This document shows, one piece after another, positions 51,310 to 58,314 of a stretch of 64,000 nucleotides of DNA. This stretch comes from Hymenobacter busanensis (GTDB taxonomy: Bacteria > Bacteroidota > Bacteroidia > Cytophagales > Hymenobacteraceae): contig NZ_VTWU01000006.1 in assembly GCF_008727865.1 (NCBI RefSeq), forward strand, positions 248,001 through 312,000, in the 5' to 3' direction. Under the pieces are notes generated by a model. The model was not told the origin of the DNA. It made no database searches and saw only the letters and a list, made by a program, of their open reading frames with translations. The position numbers and the translations under genes are program-made. Position 1 is the stretch's first letter. Every line of letters begins with the position of its first letter.

Positions 51310-51744
51310 CTATTTTGCTTTCCGCTGCCGGCTCTGCCACAAGGCCCGCAGCGCGCCGGTGCTCCACAGGGCCCAGGCCACCAGCACGGGCTGAAAAAAC
51401 AGCCGTGCCAGCCGCTTCTGGTCCGTATCGAGGCCAAAGGCGTCGATATGGTGCGTGTATTGGTGCACGTTGCCGGGAAACACGGCTACGTAGAACGCGC
51501 CCAGCGCCAACCCGAGCGGCACCCGCTCGCGTTTCCAGAACAGCAACGACAAGCCCAACCCGATTTCAACCACGCCCGATAGCAGCACCGTGGTGTCTTT
51601 GTCGAAGGGCACGAAGTCGGGCACCTGGGCCTGAAACTGGTGGCGCTGAAACGTGAGGTGGCCGGTGCCGGCCATTACCATAAAGGTGCCCAGGATGCCG
51701 CGGGCGGCATCCTGCAAAGTCGTGGTCTGGGTGTGGTGCAGCAT
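51310..51744 (-). CDS. DoxX-family membrane protein
   Basis: 144 residues with four hydrophobic helices: ILGTFMVMAGTGHLTFQRHQF, VLLSGVVEIGLGLSLLFW, PLGLALGAFYVAVFPGNVHQY and LFFQPVLVAWALWS. This is the DoxX/DoxD-like layout (helix 1 with G-x-x-HL, helix 2 with V-E-I-x-x-G). DoxX proteins are linked to respiratory or thiol redox complexes elsewhere; the role here is unknown. It lies within the oxidase block between ccoS and ccoNO on the same strand, separated from ccoNO by a repeat and the ccoNO promoter. Confidence 0.85.
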   Translation of the reverse strand: MLHHTQTTTLQDAARGILGTFMVMAGTGHLTFQRHQFQAQVPDFVPFDKDTTVLLSGVVEIGLGLSLLFWKRERVPLGLALGAFYVAVFPGNVHQYTHHIDAFGLDTDQKRLARLFFQPVLVAWALWSTGALRALWQSRQRKAK

Positions 51745-51860
51745 AGCAAACGGGCGGGATACAGCCCCGCTGCCTTAGCCTACGAGTCAGGCGGACGATC
51801 GGATAGCCCTGCTTTCCTTTACCGCCCGGCAACCACCTGGCCGGGTGAGGCGGACCGAAA

Positions 51861-52028
51861 TTACGGTGTCTGCTGCTCGGCCGGCCCTTCGTTGTCGTCG
51901 AAGAGCATGCGTACGGCGGGCGTATAGGTGTCGTCGTACTGCCGGCTGCGCACGGCCCACACGAAGGCCAGCAGAAAGAACACCGCCACAATCAGGCTGA
52001 TGGTGATAAGGCCGAAGATGATTTCCAT
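51861..52028 (-). CDS. ccoS: cbb3 oxidase maturation protein CcoS
   Basis: 55-codon gene read directly from the bases, ATG 52028 to TAA 51863-51861. The product begins MEIIFGLITISLIVAVFFLL, a single membrane helix, followed by AFVWAVRSRQYDDTYTPAVR and an acidic DDNEG tail. Small size, one helix, and the segment W-x-V-(R/K)-x(2)-Q-(Y/F)-D-D with an acidic end are the CcoS signature. CcoS is required to insert haem b and copper into CcoN. It starts 6 bp after the ccoI stop, the usual ccoIS arrangement, so the two are co-transcribed. Many gene callers would miss it for length. Confidence 0.9.
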   Translation of the reverse strand: MEIIFGLITISLIVAVFFLLAFVWAVRSRQYDDTYTPAVRMLFDDNEGPAEQQTP

Positions 52029-52034
52029 GATGAA

Positions 52035-54482
52035 TTAAAGTTTGTGCTTGCATGCCGCCAGCCGCACCAGCAGCGTGGCAAAAAGGATGACGCTCAGGGA
52101 GCTGATGGGCATCAGAATGGCCGAAACAATGGGCGAGAACTTGCCCTGCAACGCCAGCCCCAGCCCCACGCCGTTGTACACGAAGGAGAGGACAAACGTC
52201 GCCAGCACCACCTGCAGGCAGTCCTGGGTGAAGCGCAGGAAAGTGCCGAACTGCCCGAAGCTGCCCGCGTCCAGAATGGCGTCGCAGGCGGGAGAGAAGT
52301 TGGTGAGCGTGTCGGTAAGGGCAATGCCGGCGTCGGCTTGCTGCAGGGCGCCCGCGTCGTTGAGCCCGTCGCCCACCATCACTACGGTTTCGCCGCGGCG
52401 CTTCAGCCCGGCGATGTAGTCGAGCTTATCCTGCGGCGACTGGCGGAAGCGCAGCTCGGCTTGCGGCCCGAACAACTCGCGCAGGCGGTCCTGCTCGGTG
52501 TCGTTGTCGCCCGACAGCACGGCGAGGCGGTAGCGGCGGCTCAGCTCACTCAGCACGGCGGGCAGCTCGGGGCGGTACACGTTGCGGAAGATATAGCACC
52601 CCTGCCGCGCGCCCCCGTCCAAGCTCACGTACACCCTGGACTGCAGGTGGTCTGTGGTCGTGGCAGAGCCGGCGGCCCGCAGTTCCGGCTGACCTGCGGC
52701 GGCCACAAACGCAGCCGCGCCCACCTTCACCAGCAGGCCGTCGACCACGCCGCTCAGGCCTTGGCCGGGTACTTCGCGGAAGCCGGTGACCGGCAGCGCC
52801 CCGGCGGGCAGCTCGGCGGCCAGACGCTGGCTCAGCGGGTGCGTGCTCTGGGCCACCACGGCAGCCACGGCCTGCTGCTCGCGCCGCGTGAGCGTGGGGT
52901 CCTGGTATTCCACGGCCGAGCGCTTCACGTCGGTTAGCGTGCCGGTTTTGTCGAACACGATGGTGGTGGCGCGGCCCAGCACTTCGGCCACGGCGGAGTT
53001 CTTCAGGTAGAATTTGTGGCGCCCAAACACCGTCAGGGCGCTGCCCAGCGCGAAGGGCGTGGCCAGTGAGAGGGCGCACGGGCAGGCAATGACGAGCACC
53101 GAGGTAAACGCCCGCCACATCATGGCCTGGTCGCGCGGGAGCCAGTACAGCACGGTGCCGGCGGCCAGCAGCAGCGTGACGGCCACGAAGTAGCGGCCCA
53201 CCTTGTTGGCGTAGCTTTCCAGCGTCTGCTTTTCGGCTTTCTGGAAGGCGGGGTTGTTCCAGAGCTGGGTGAGGTAGCCCTGCGACACTTCGCGCACCAC
53301 TTCCAGCTCCACGGCTTCGCCCAGCTGCCGGCCGCCGGCGTACACCACTTCGCCCGCCACCTTGCCCACCGGCACGCTCTCCCCCGACACGAAGGAATAG
53401 TCGATCTGCCCGGTGCCGCGCATCAGCATCGCGTCGGCGGGCACCACTTCCTGGTTGCGCACCCGAATGCGGTGGCCCACCTTCAGGTCTTTCACTGACA
53501 CCGACTGCTCGCCCTCGGCCGTGAGCAGCGTTACGGCCACCGGGAAGTAAGAGGTGAAGTCCCGGTCGAAGCGCAACGCATCGTAGGTGCGCTGCTGCAC
53601 CCACTTGCCGATCAGCATGAAGAATACCAGGCCGGTGAACGAGTCAAGGTAGCCGGGGCCGCGCTGTAGCAGAATGTCGAACCCGCTCACCAGAAACAGA
53701 GCCGTCAGGCCCAGGCTGATGGGAAAGTCGAGGTTGATGGTGCGCTGGCGCAGCCCGGCCCAGGCCGAGCGGTAGAAGCCGCGGGCACTAAACAGCAGCA
53801 CCGGCAGCGCCAGCACCAGGCTCAGGTAACCGAAAAAGCGGCCGAACTGGGCACCCAGCTGCCCGGTCACGGCCAGGTAATCGGGGAAGGCCAGCAGCAT
53901 CACGTTGCCGAAGCAGAACGCGGCCAGGCCCAGTTGGTAGTACAGCATGCGGCTGCTATGGCGGGGCTGCGCGCCCAGCTCGGCCAGGGTTATCTGCGGT
54001 TCGTAGCCCAGCGAGGCAAGCAGCTGCACCACCTCCTTGAGCGAGGTGTGCGCGGGCTGGTAGCTGATGTTGATTTCCTTGCGCAGGAAATTCACCCGCG
54101 ACTCGCGCACGCCGGGGTTGAGCTGGTAGAGGTGCTCCAACAGGTAAATGCACGAGGCGCAGTGCATCTGCGGCAGGTGCAGGGTGAGGCGGGCCAGCGT
54201 GTCGGAGCGGAAGCTCAGCAGCTGGGCCTGCACGGTTTCGGTGTCGAGGTAGTCGAAGCGGCCGGGCAGCTCCACCGCCTGCACCTTCTGGCCGGGGTGC
54301 TCGTCGAAGGCGTAGTAGCGGCAGAGGTTGTTGGCGTCGAGCAGCTCGTACACGGCTTTGCAGCCCTGGCAGCAGAAAGACAGCTCGGGCCGGACCGCCA
54401 GCCGAATGGGCTGCTCGGGGCAGTCGTCGCCGCAGTGGGCGCAGGCCAGGTGAGAGGGAGCAGGGGCAGTCGTCGGATGCAC
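52035..54482 (-). CDS. ccoI: cbb3-associated copper ATPase CcoI (FixI/CtpA type)
   Basis: 815-residue P1B ATPase that supplies copper for cbb3 oxidase. The N-terminal extension has Cys pairs C14/C17 and CCQGC (C37, C38, C41), typical of FixI-type ATPases. The heavy-metal domain is MHCASC (C108, C111), the transmembrane CPC is CPCALSLATP, the phosphorylation site DKTGTLT, and the hinge GDGLNDAGALQQAD. CPCALS rather than CPCALG and the Cys-rich N-terminus separate it from CopA at 32774. The start is GTG 54482, with no ATG possible in frame. Upstream is the second CTGAC-N4-GTCAG promoter; ccoS follows 6 bp downstream. Confidence 0.94.
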   Translation of the reverse strand: MHPTTAPAPSHLACAHCGDDCPEQPIRLAVRPELSFCCQGCKAVYELLDANNLCRYYAFDEHPGQKVQAVELPGRFDYLDTETVQAQLLSFRSDTLARLTLHLPQMHCASCIYLLEHLYQLNPGVRESRVNFLRKEINISYQPAHTSLKEVVQLLASLGYEPQITLAELGAQPRHSSRMLYYQLGLAAFCFGNVMLLAFPDYLAVTGQLGAQFGRFFGYLSLVLALPVLLFSARGFYRSAWAGLRQRTINLDFPISLGLTALFLVSGFDILLQRGPGYLDSFTGLVFFMLIGKWVQQRTYDALRFDRDFTSYFPVAVTLLTAEGEQSVSVKDLKVGHRIRVRNQEVVPADAMLMRGTGQIDYSFVSGESVPVGKVAGEVVYAGGRQLGEAVELEVVREVSQGYLTQLWNNPAFQKAEKQTLESYANKVGRYFVAVTLLLAAGTVLYWLPRDQAMMWRAFTSVLVIACPCALSLATPFALGSALTVFGRHKFYLKNSAVAEVLGRATTIVFDKTGTLTDVKRSAVEYQDPTLTRREQQAVAAVVAQSTHPLSQRLAAELPAGALPVTGFREVPGQGLSGVVDGLLVKVGAAAFVAAAGQPELRAAGSATTTDHLQSRVYVSLDGGARQGCYIFRNVYRPELPAVLSELSRRYRLAVLSGDNDTEQDRLRELFGPQAELRFRQSPQDKLDYIAGLKRRGETVVMVGDGLNDAGALQQADAGIALTDTLTNFSPACDAILDAGSFGQFGTFLRFTQDCLQVVLATFVLSFVYNGVGLGLALQGKFSPIVSAILMPISSLSVILFATLLVRLAACKHKL

Positions 54483-54507
54483 GCCGGAGGTCGGGTCAGT
54501 GGAAAAG

Positions 54508-54551
54508 CAAATTTCCCCCCGGTGCCCCGGCGAAAAGCTGACGAACGTCAG
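54508..54551 (-). promoter_or_regulatory. Predicted activator-dependent promoter of ccoI
   Basis: Perfect 14-bp palindrome CTGAC-GAAC-GTCAG (54538-54551) lies 33 bp centre to centre from GAAATTTG on the minus strand (54515-54508). The transcript would start near 54504, leaving a 22-nt leader before GTG 54482. Spacing and box match the ccoNO promoter exactly. The palindrome also faces the plus-strand gene at 54650. Confidence 0.7.
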
Positions 54552-54596
54552 GCGCCGGACCTGATCCTCATCAGCGGCGGGGCGTGAACCAAGCCC

Positions 54597-54604
54597 GACT
54601 TTTG
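54597..54604 (+). promoter_or_regulatory. Possible -7 box for the plus-strand membrane protein gene
   Basis: GACTTTTG, same GAnnTTTG form as the ccoNO and ccoI boxes, 46 bp before ATG 54650. The shared palindrome lies 56 bp upstream, about two helical turns further than in the other two promoters. Confidence 0.4.
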
Positions 54605-54649
54605 AGGTGTTGATCCGGCGCCCGGGCCGGCTTCCTCTTATCTTTCGCT

Positions 54650-55138
54650 ATGCGTCCGTCTGCCCCTACCCTCTCGCTGCTGCTGGTGCTGGCCCTGTTT
54701 CTGTGGGCCGGTATGGTGGCGGGCATTTCTTTTCTCGAAGCCCCGCTGAAGTTTACCGCCCCCCACATCACGGTGGTGCTGGGTGTGGGCATTGGGCGCA
54801 TCGTCTTCCACGCCCTCAATAAGGTGGAGCTGGTGCTGAGCGTGGTGGCGCTGCTGTGTGCCGGTTGGTTGCAGGTGCCCGGCCGCGTGTGGGTAGCTCT
54901 TTTTGCGGCCGTGGGCATTCTGCTCGCCCAATCGTTCTGGCTGTTACCCGCCCTCGATGTGCGCGCCGAAGCCTTGCTGGCCGGTTCGCCCAACCCGCCC
55001 AACTCCCAGCATGTCACCTACATTGTGCTGGAAGCCCTGAAGCTGCTGAGCCTGCTGACCGGCGGCGGCATGGCATTCGGGTGGGCCGTGCGCATGGCCC
55101 GCCGCCAAACAGCCCACCGTTTCTCCCAAAACGCGTAG
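54650..55138 (+). CDS. Four-helix membrane protein (DUF4149-like)
   Basis: 162 residues with four hydrophobic helices: LLLVLALFLWAGMVAGISFLEAP, GRIVFHALNKVELVLSVVALLC, RVWVALFAAVGILLAQSFWL and VLEALKLLSLLTGGGMAFGW. The first helix ending in GISFLEAPLKF and the following GIGRIVFHALNKVE recall DUF4149-type proteins (G-x-x-F-x-x-AP, then G-x-x-F-x-x-x-N). No function is known. It is divergent from ccoI across the shared palindrome and is followed 24 bp later by a truncated haemoglobin gene, so a link to oxygen or nitric-oxide physiology is suggested by position. Confidence 0.7.
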   Translation: MRPSAPTLSLLLVLALFLWAGMVAGISFLEAPLKFTAPHITVVLGVGIGRIVFHALNKVELVLSVVALLCAGWLQVPGRVWVALFAAVGILLAQSFWLLPALDVRAEALLAGSPNPPNSQHVTYIVLEALKLLSLLTGGGMAFGWAVRMARRQTAHRFSQNA

Positions 55139-55162
55139 TTCTTCCTTCTTTTTCCGCTGCTG

Positions 55163-55564
55163 ATGTCCGCCCCAACCGCCTCCCCTCGCCCCGACATTGC
55201 CCACGAAGCCGATATCCAAACGTTGGTCGACCGGTTCTACGACAAAGTAAACCAGGATGAGCTGCTGGGACCGATCTTCAATGCCGTGGCGGCCGTGCAC
55301 TGGCCGGCGCACCTGCTCACCATGTACGACTTCTGGAGTTCGGTGTTGTTCGGTACCTCGCGCTACAAAGGCCGCCCCTTCCCCAAGCACCTTGCCCTGC
55401 CCATCAACGGTCCGCACTTTCAGCGCTGGCTGCAGCTGTTTTACGCCACGGTCGATGAAAACTTTGCCGGCCCCAAGGCCGAGGAGGCCAAAGCAAAGGC
55501 GCTCAACATTGCCACTATGTTTGAGTACCGCATGCGGCCCAAAGCCACGCTGTCTATTCTCTAG
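55163..55564 (+). CDS. Group III truncated haemoglobin
   Basis: 133-residue 2-on-2 globin. IQTLVDRFYDKVNQDELLGPIFNAV covers helices A-B, TMYDFWSSVLFG helix E (W58 faces the distal pocket), and YKGRPFPKHLALPINGPHFQRWLQLF the E-F loop and proximal H85 (HFQRW), the group III signature. The C-terminus is EYRMRPK. Group III globins of this kind occur in microaerophiles and may handle NO or oxygen. It is predicted to be co-transcribed with the DUF4149-like gene 24 bp upstream and, through the shared palindrome, possibly co-regulated with the cbb3 oxidase. Confidence 0.92.
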   Translation: MSAPTASPRPDIAHEADIQTLVDRFYDKVNQDELLGPIFNAVAAVHWPAHLLTMYDFWSSVLFGTSRYKGRPFPKHLALPINGPHFQRWLQLFYATVDENFAGPKAEEAKAKALNIATMFEYRMRPKATLSIL

Positions 55565-55582
55565 GCGCCCGTCGCCGACCTC

Positions 55583-55633
55583 GCCCGCCAACTGGTTGAC
55601 AGTGCCTTACTAGCTGTCGGCCGGTTGGCGGGC
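55583..55633. terminator. Long hairpin 3' of the haemoglobin gene
   Basis: GCCCGCCAACTGG and its complement (one wobble) form 13 bp, then a 2x2 internal loop, then GACAG/CTGTC with an 11-nt loop. It starts 18 bp after the stop and has no T-run. It could be a 3'-end-stabilising hairpin or an orphan palindromic repeat. The rest of 55565-55870 shows no gene. Confidence 0.5.
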
Positions 55634-55870
55634 ATGTGCATTCGGCCGATTCCCGCGGGCGCACCTCCGCATGCCGCAGGGCGGCCGTTCGCTTCAGCCC
55701 ACGCTTGGTCACGCAGCCAGCCGGCAACCGCCGAACCGGCCTTTTCCCAAGTGCCCCAAACGCATGTTGCCACCTGGCAGTACCGGTCGCGCCGCAACGC
55801 TACGCTTCCAAGTCGCGTTGCGGTCCTGGTGCAGCGCCGGGCTGCCGATATCTGGACACTACACCTCAAC

Positions 55871-57214
55871 ATGAAGCTGCCTCCCCCTCGTTTCTATACG
55901 GCCGCCGGCACCATTCTCGGCTGGCGAAACGGGGCTGTGGTCGGTGCCAGCGGCATTCGGTATGCCCGCGCAGCCCGCTTTCAGCCGCCCACCGACGAGC
56001 CGGCCTCTGCCACGCCCGTGCAGGCTACGGCGCCCGGTCCGGTTTGCCCACAGGTGGTCGATTCGCTGCTCGGCCAGGCGCTGGGGCCAGTCATGGCCGG
56101 GCGCACGTTCGACGAAGACTGCCTGCGGCTGACCGTTACGGCGCCGGCCGAAGCACAGCCCCAGGAGGGCCTGCCCGTTATTGTGTGGGTGCACGGCGGC
56201 TCCTACGTGAGCGGCGCCGGCGACCTGGCCTTTTACGACCCTGCCCCGCTGATAACCGAGCAGCGGGTGGTAGTGGTGGCCGTCACCTACCGCCTAGGGC
56301 TGTTTGGTTTTTTGGGCCGGGGCGATGCGCCGGCCAACCTGGGCTTGCTCGACCTGCTGGCGGCCCTGCGCTGGGTGCAGCGCAACATCGCCGCGTTTGG
56401 CGGAGACGCGGCTTGCGTAACCCTGCTGGGCCACTCTTCCGGGGGCGATGCAGCCGCGCACCTGCTGGTTGCAGAAGGTGCTACGGGTTTGTTTCGGCGT
56501 GTTATCCTGCACAGTGCCCCGCTGGGTTTAGCTCCCAACCGCGCCCGCATGACGCGGGCCATGGCCGCTGCCGTTGCCAGCATTCCGCCCGGTGCCCCAC
56601 CCGAAGCAGTACTGGCCCGCGAGGCAGCGGCTTGGCGCGCCGCCCGCTGGTCGGGCCTGAAGGCCGGCATGCCCTTCGGCACGCAATACGGTGCCTTTCC
56701 GCTGCCGCCCGAAGATGCCGTAGCCGAGGCTTGGCGGGCGGCCGCTCCCCGCGTAGACGTGCTCATCGGGTCTACCGCCGAGGAGTTGCGCTTTTTCGCC
56801 GTCATCGACCCGAAATTCCGCTGGCTCGCGCGGTTTCCCTGGCTAGGACCTGCCGTTACGCGCCGGTTGGTGGCCGCCGGCTCGCGCCGCATTTACGTCG
56901 ATCCGGCGGCGGCCTTTGCTCGCCGGCACGCCCAGGCCGGGGGTCGGGCATACTTGTTTTCCGTAACATACCGGCCCCGCGGCAGCGTGTTCGGCGCTGC
57001 CCACACCATCGACTTGCCGCTGCTGTTTGGCACGCGCGAAACGTGGTCGGCCGTGCCGCTGCTCGGCAACGCCTCCTGGGCCGAGGTACAGCAAGCCGGG
57101 CAGCAGGTACGGCGCTTGTGGGCCACTTTCGCCCGCACGGGCACTCTGCCCACCCCTGTGGAAGTTCCCCACGTATTGCACGTGACCCAGGTTTGGGAAG
57201 AAAGCCTCGATTGA
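55871..57214 (+). CDS. Carboxylesterase (type B)
   Basis: 447-residue alpha/beta-hydrolase. DEDCLRLTVTAP is the type B opening (E-D-C-L), VIVWVHGGSYVSGAG the oxyanion-hole HGG, and LLGHSSGGDAAAHLL the nucleophile elbow with S189 (usual G-E-S-A-G; here G-H-S-S-G). IGSTAEELRFF is the acidic residue region and FGAAHTIDLPLLFG the catalytic His. It is shorter than eukaryotic members and has no clear signal peptide from ATG 55871; the open frame 82 codons further upstream is not convincing. The ester substrate is unknown. No operon partner is seen. Confidence 0.88.
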   Translation: MKLPPPRFYTAAGTILGWRNGAVVGASGIRYARAARFQPPTDEPASATPVQATAPGPVCPQVVDSLLGQALGPVMAGRTFDEDCLRLTVTAPAEAQPQEGLPVIVWVHGGSYVSGAGDLAFYDPAPLITEQRVVVVAVTYRLGLFGFLGRGDAPANLGLLDLLAALRWVQRNIAAFGGDAACVTLLGHSSGGDAAAHLLVAEGATGLFRRVILHSAPLGLAPNRARMTRAMAAAVASIPPGAPPEAVLAREAAAWRAARWSGLKAGMPFGTQYGAFPLPPEDAVAEAWRAAAPRVDVLIGSTAEELRFFAVIDPKFRWLARFPWLGPAVTRRLVAAGSRRIYVDPAAAFARRHAQAGGRAYLFSVTYRPRGSVFGAAHTIDLPLLFGTRETWSAVPLLGNASWAEVQQAGQQVRRLWATFARTGTLPTPVEVPHVLHVTQVWEESLD

Positions 57215-57574
57215 GAAGTAGGTTCCGTTCCTTTCGCAGTACCCATTCGGCGCTTGAGGTGCAAGGTGCATTTCCCAACGTGCCTGCTAGGTTTCCAGCA
57301 ATATACCCAGCAGCGCTTCCAGTCATTCCACCTAAAGGGCTGCTGCTTTGGGAAGGCATCGGCTGAGGATTCCCCGAGAGGCAGAAATAAACATAGCACT
57401 TTGTATTGCAAAGTCGACTTACAATCACATACTTTGCAACACAAAGTTCTTTCGGAGCAATACCATTGGTAGCCAAGTAAGCATTCGACTGATGCACCGC
57501 GGCTGCACCGCTAAGTAGCACGCTTGCGGCGCTTCAAGGCTCGCTTATGCTTCACTCCTTCCTCCAAACCCAAC
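57215..57574. other. AT-richer control region before the small membrane genes
   Basis: About 360 bp without a convincing gene. It contains the twin palindromes at 57398-57447 and is less GC-rich than its surroundings. The remainder shows nothing recognisable. Confidence 0.5.
57398..57447. promoter_or_regulatory. Twin ACTTTG-N5-CAAAGT palindromes
   Basis: ACTTTG-TATTG-CAAAGT (57398-57414) and ACTTTG-CAACA-CAAAGT (57431-57447), centres 33 bp apart, about three helical turns. The first palindrome holds a possible -33 TTG and the second a possible -7 box, so bound dimers would cover a rightward promoter. This layout suits a small dimeric repressor such as a PadR- or ArsR-type protein; none is encoded here. 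Likely targets are the downstream membrane-protein and ABC-exporter genes. Confidence 0.62.
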
Positions 57575-57876
57575 ATGGCCATGGCCCACACCTCCACTTT
57601 TTCACCGACTGCCTTACCCGCCGTCAGCCGGTTGTTGAGCCTTTTCTTCATGGCTATTGGACGATAAAAATATTCTGGGGAAACGACCCGAATTTCGGAG
57701 CATTAACAATTATTCTTTCGCTCGTCTATTTGCCAGCAATTAATAATCTGATCAAAGCCAAAATAAGTTTTATAATCCATAGCACAGCAAAAATTATTTT
57801 AGGTATACATATTCTGTTTGCTACACTAGGCGTGGGCAAATTATTTAGCAAAATCGATCTGACGGTGGCGATTTAG
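57575..57876 (+). pseudogene. Frameshifted small membrane protein gene, paralogue of the next gene
   Basis: Two frames together make one protein. The first, from ATG 57575, reads MAMAHTSTFSPTALP then RLLSLFFMAIG and stops at 57665. In a neighbouring frame the sequence continues IKIFWGNDPNFGALTIILSLV, LPAINNLIKAKISF and KIILGIHILFATLGVGKL to 57876. The second part aligns with the following gene: SLVYLPAINNLIKAKISF against SLIYLPPTAAILKKKIGF, and KIILGI...TLGV against KIIVGI...TLGV. A shift of one base near 57655-57665 joins the halves. It may be a true pseudogene, a sequencing error, or use of ATG 57547 in the second frame (109 aa with an odd His-rich N-terminus). Confidence 0.55.
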
Positions 57877-57975
57877 TAATGTTTCTTTTGGTGTGGTTGA
57901 AGTCAGGGTAGCTGAATTCACAACCTTCCCATTAGCCCGACTATACGGCAGAGCAACAAAAGCCAAACAAAACTC

Positions 57976-58260
57976 ATGAACAAAGCAGAAGCCAGAATGA
58001 ACATCCCCGACCTGATTGGCTGGGTGTATGGCACGACGGTCGTGGTAATTGGTGTGCTGAATTTAGTGCTGGTGCATCCAGTACCGGGAATTGCCTACTT
58101 GGTTGTTTCCTTGATTTACTTGCCTCCAACAGCAGCCATTCTAAAGAAGAAAATAGGTTTCGCAATCCCCAGAATACTGAAAATTATTGTTGGTATACTT
58201 GTTATTCAATTCACTTTGGGTGTAAGCGACCTGGGAGACATGATTGACAAGGCATTCTGA
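57976..58260 (+). CDS. Small two- to three-helix membrane protein
   Basis: 94 residues with hydrophobic segments GWVYGTTVVVIGVLNLVLV, GIAYLVVSLIYLPPTAAIL and ILKIIVGILVIQFTLGV. It has no recognised domain. It is a paralogue of the frameshifted gene just upstream. The DNA is clearly AT-richer than the rest of the window. It sits between the twin palindromes and the ABC exporter, 54 bp before the ATPase gene, and is probably in the same transcript, though its role is unknown. Confidence 0.6.
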   Translation: MNKAEARMNIPDLIGWVYGTTVVVIGVLNLVLVHPVPGIAYLVVSLIYLPPTAAILKKKIGFAIPRILKIIVGILVIQFTLGVSDLGDMIDKAF

Positions 58261-58314
58261 ATAACAGATTGGGTTCTTTAAAATCTACTCCTCAGCATAC
58301 ATCCTACCCCACTT

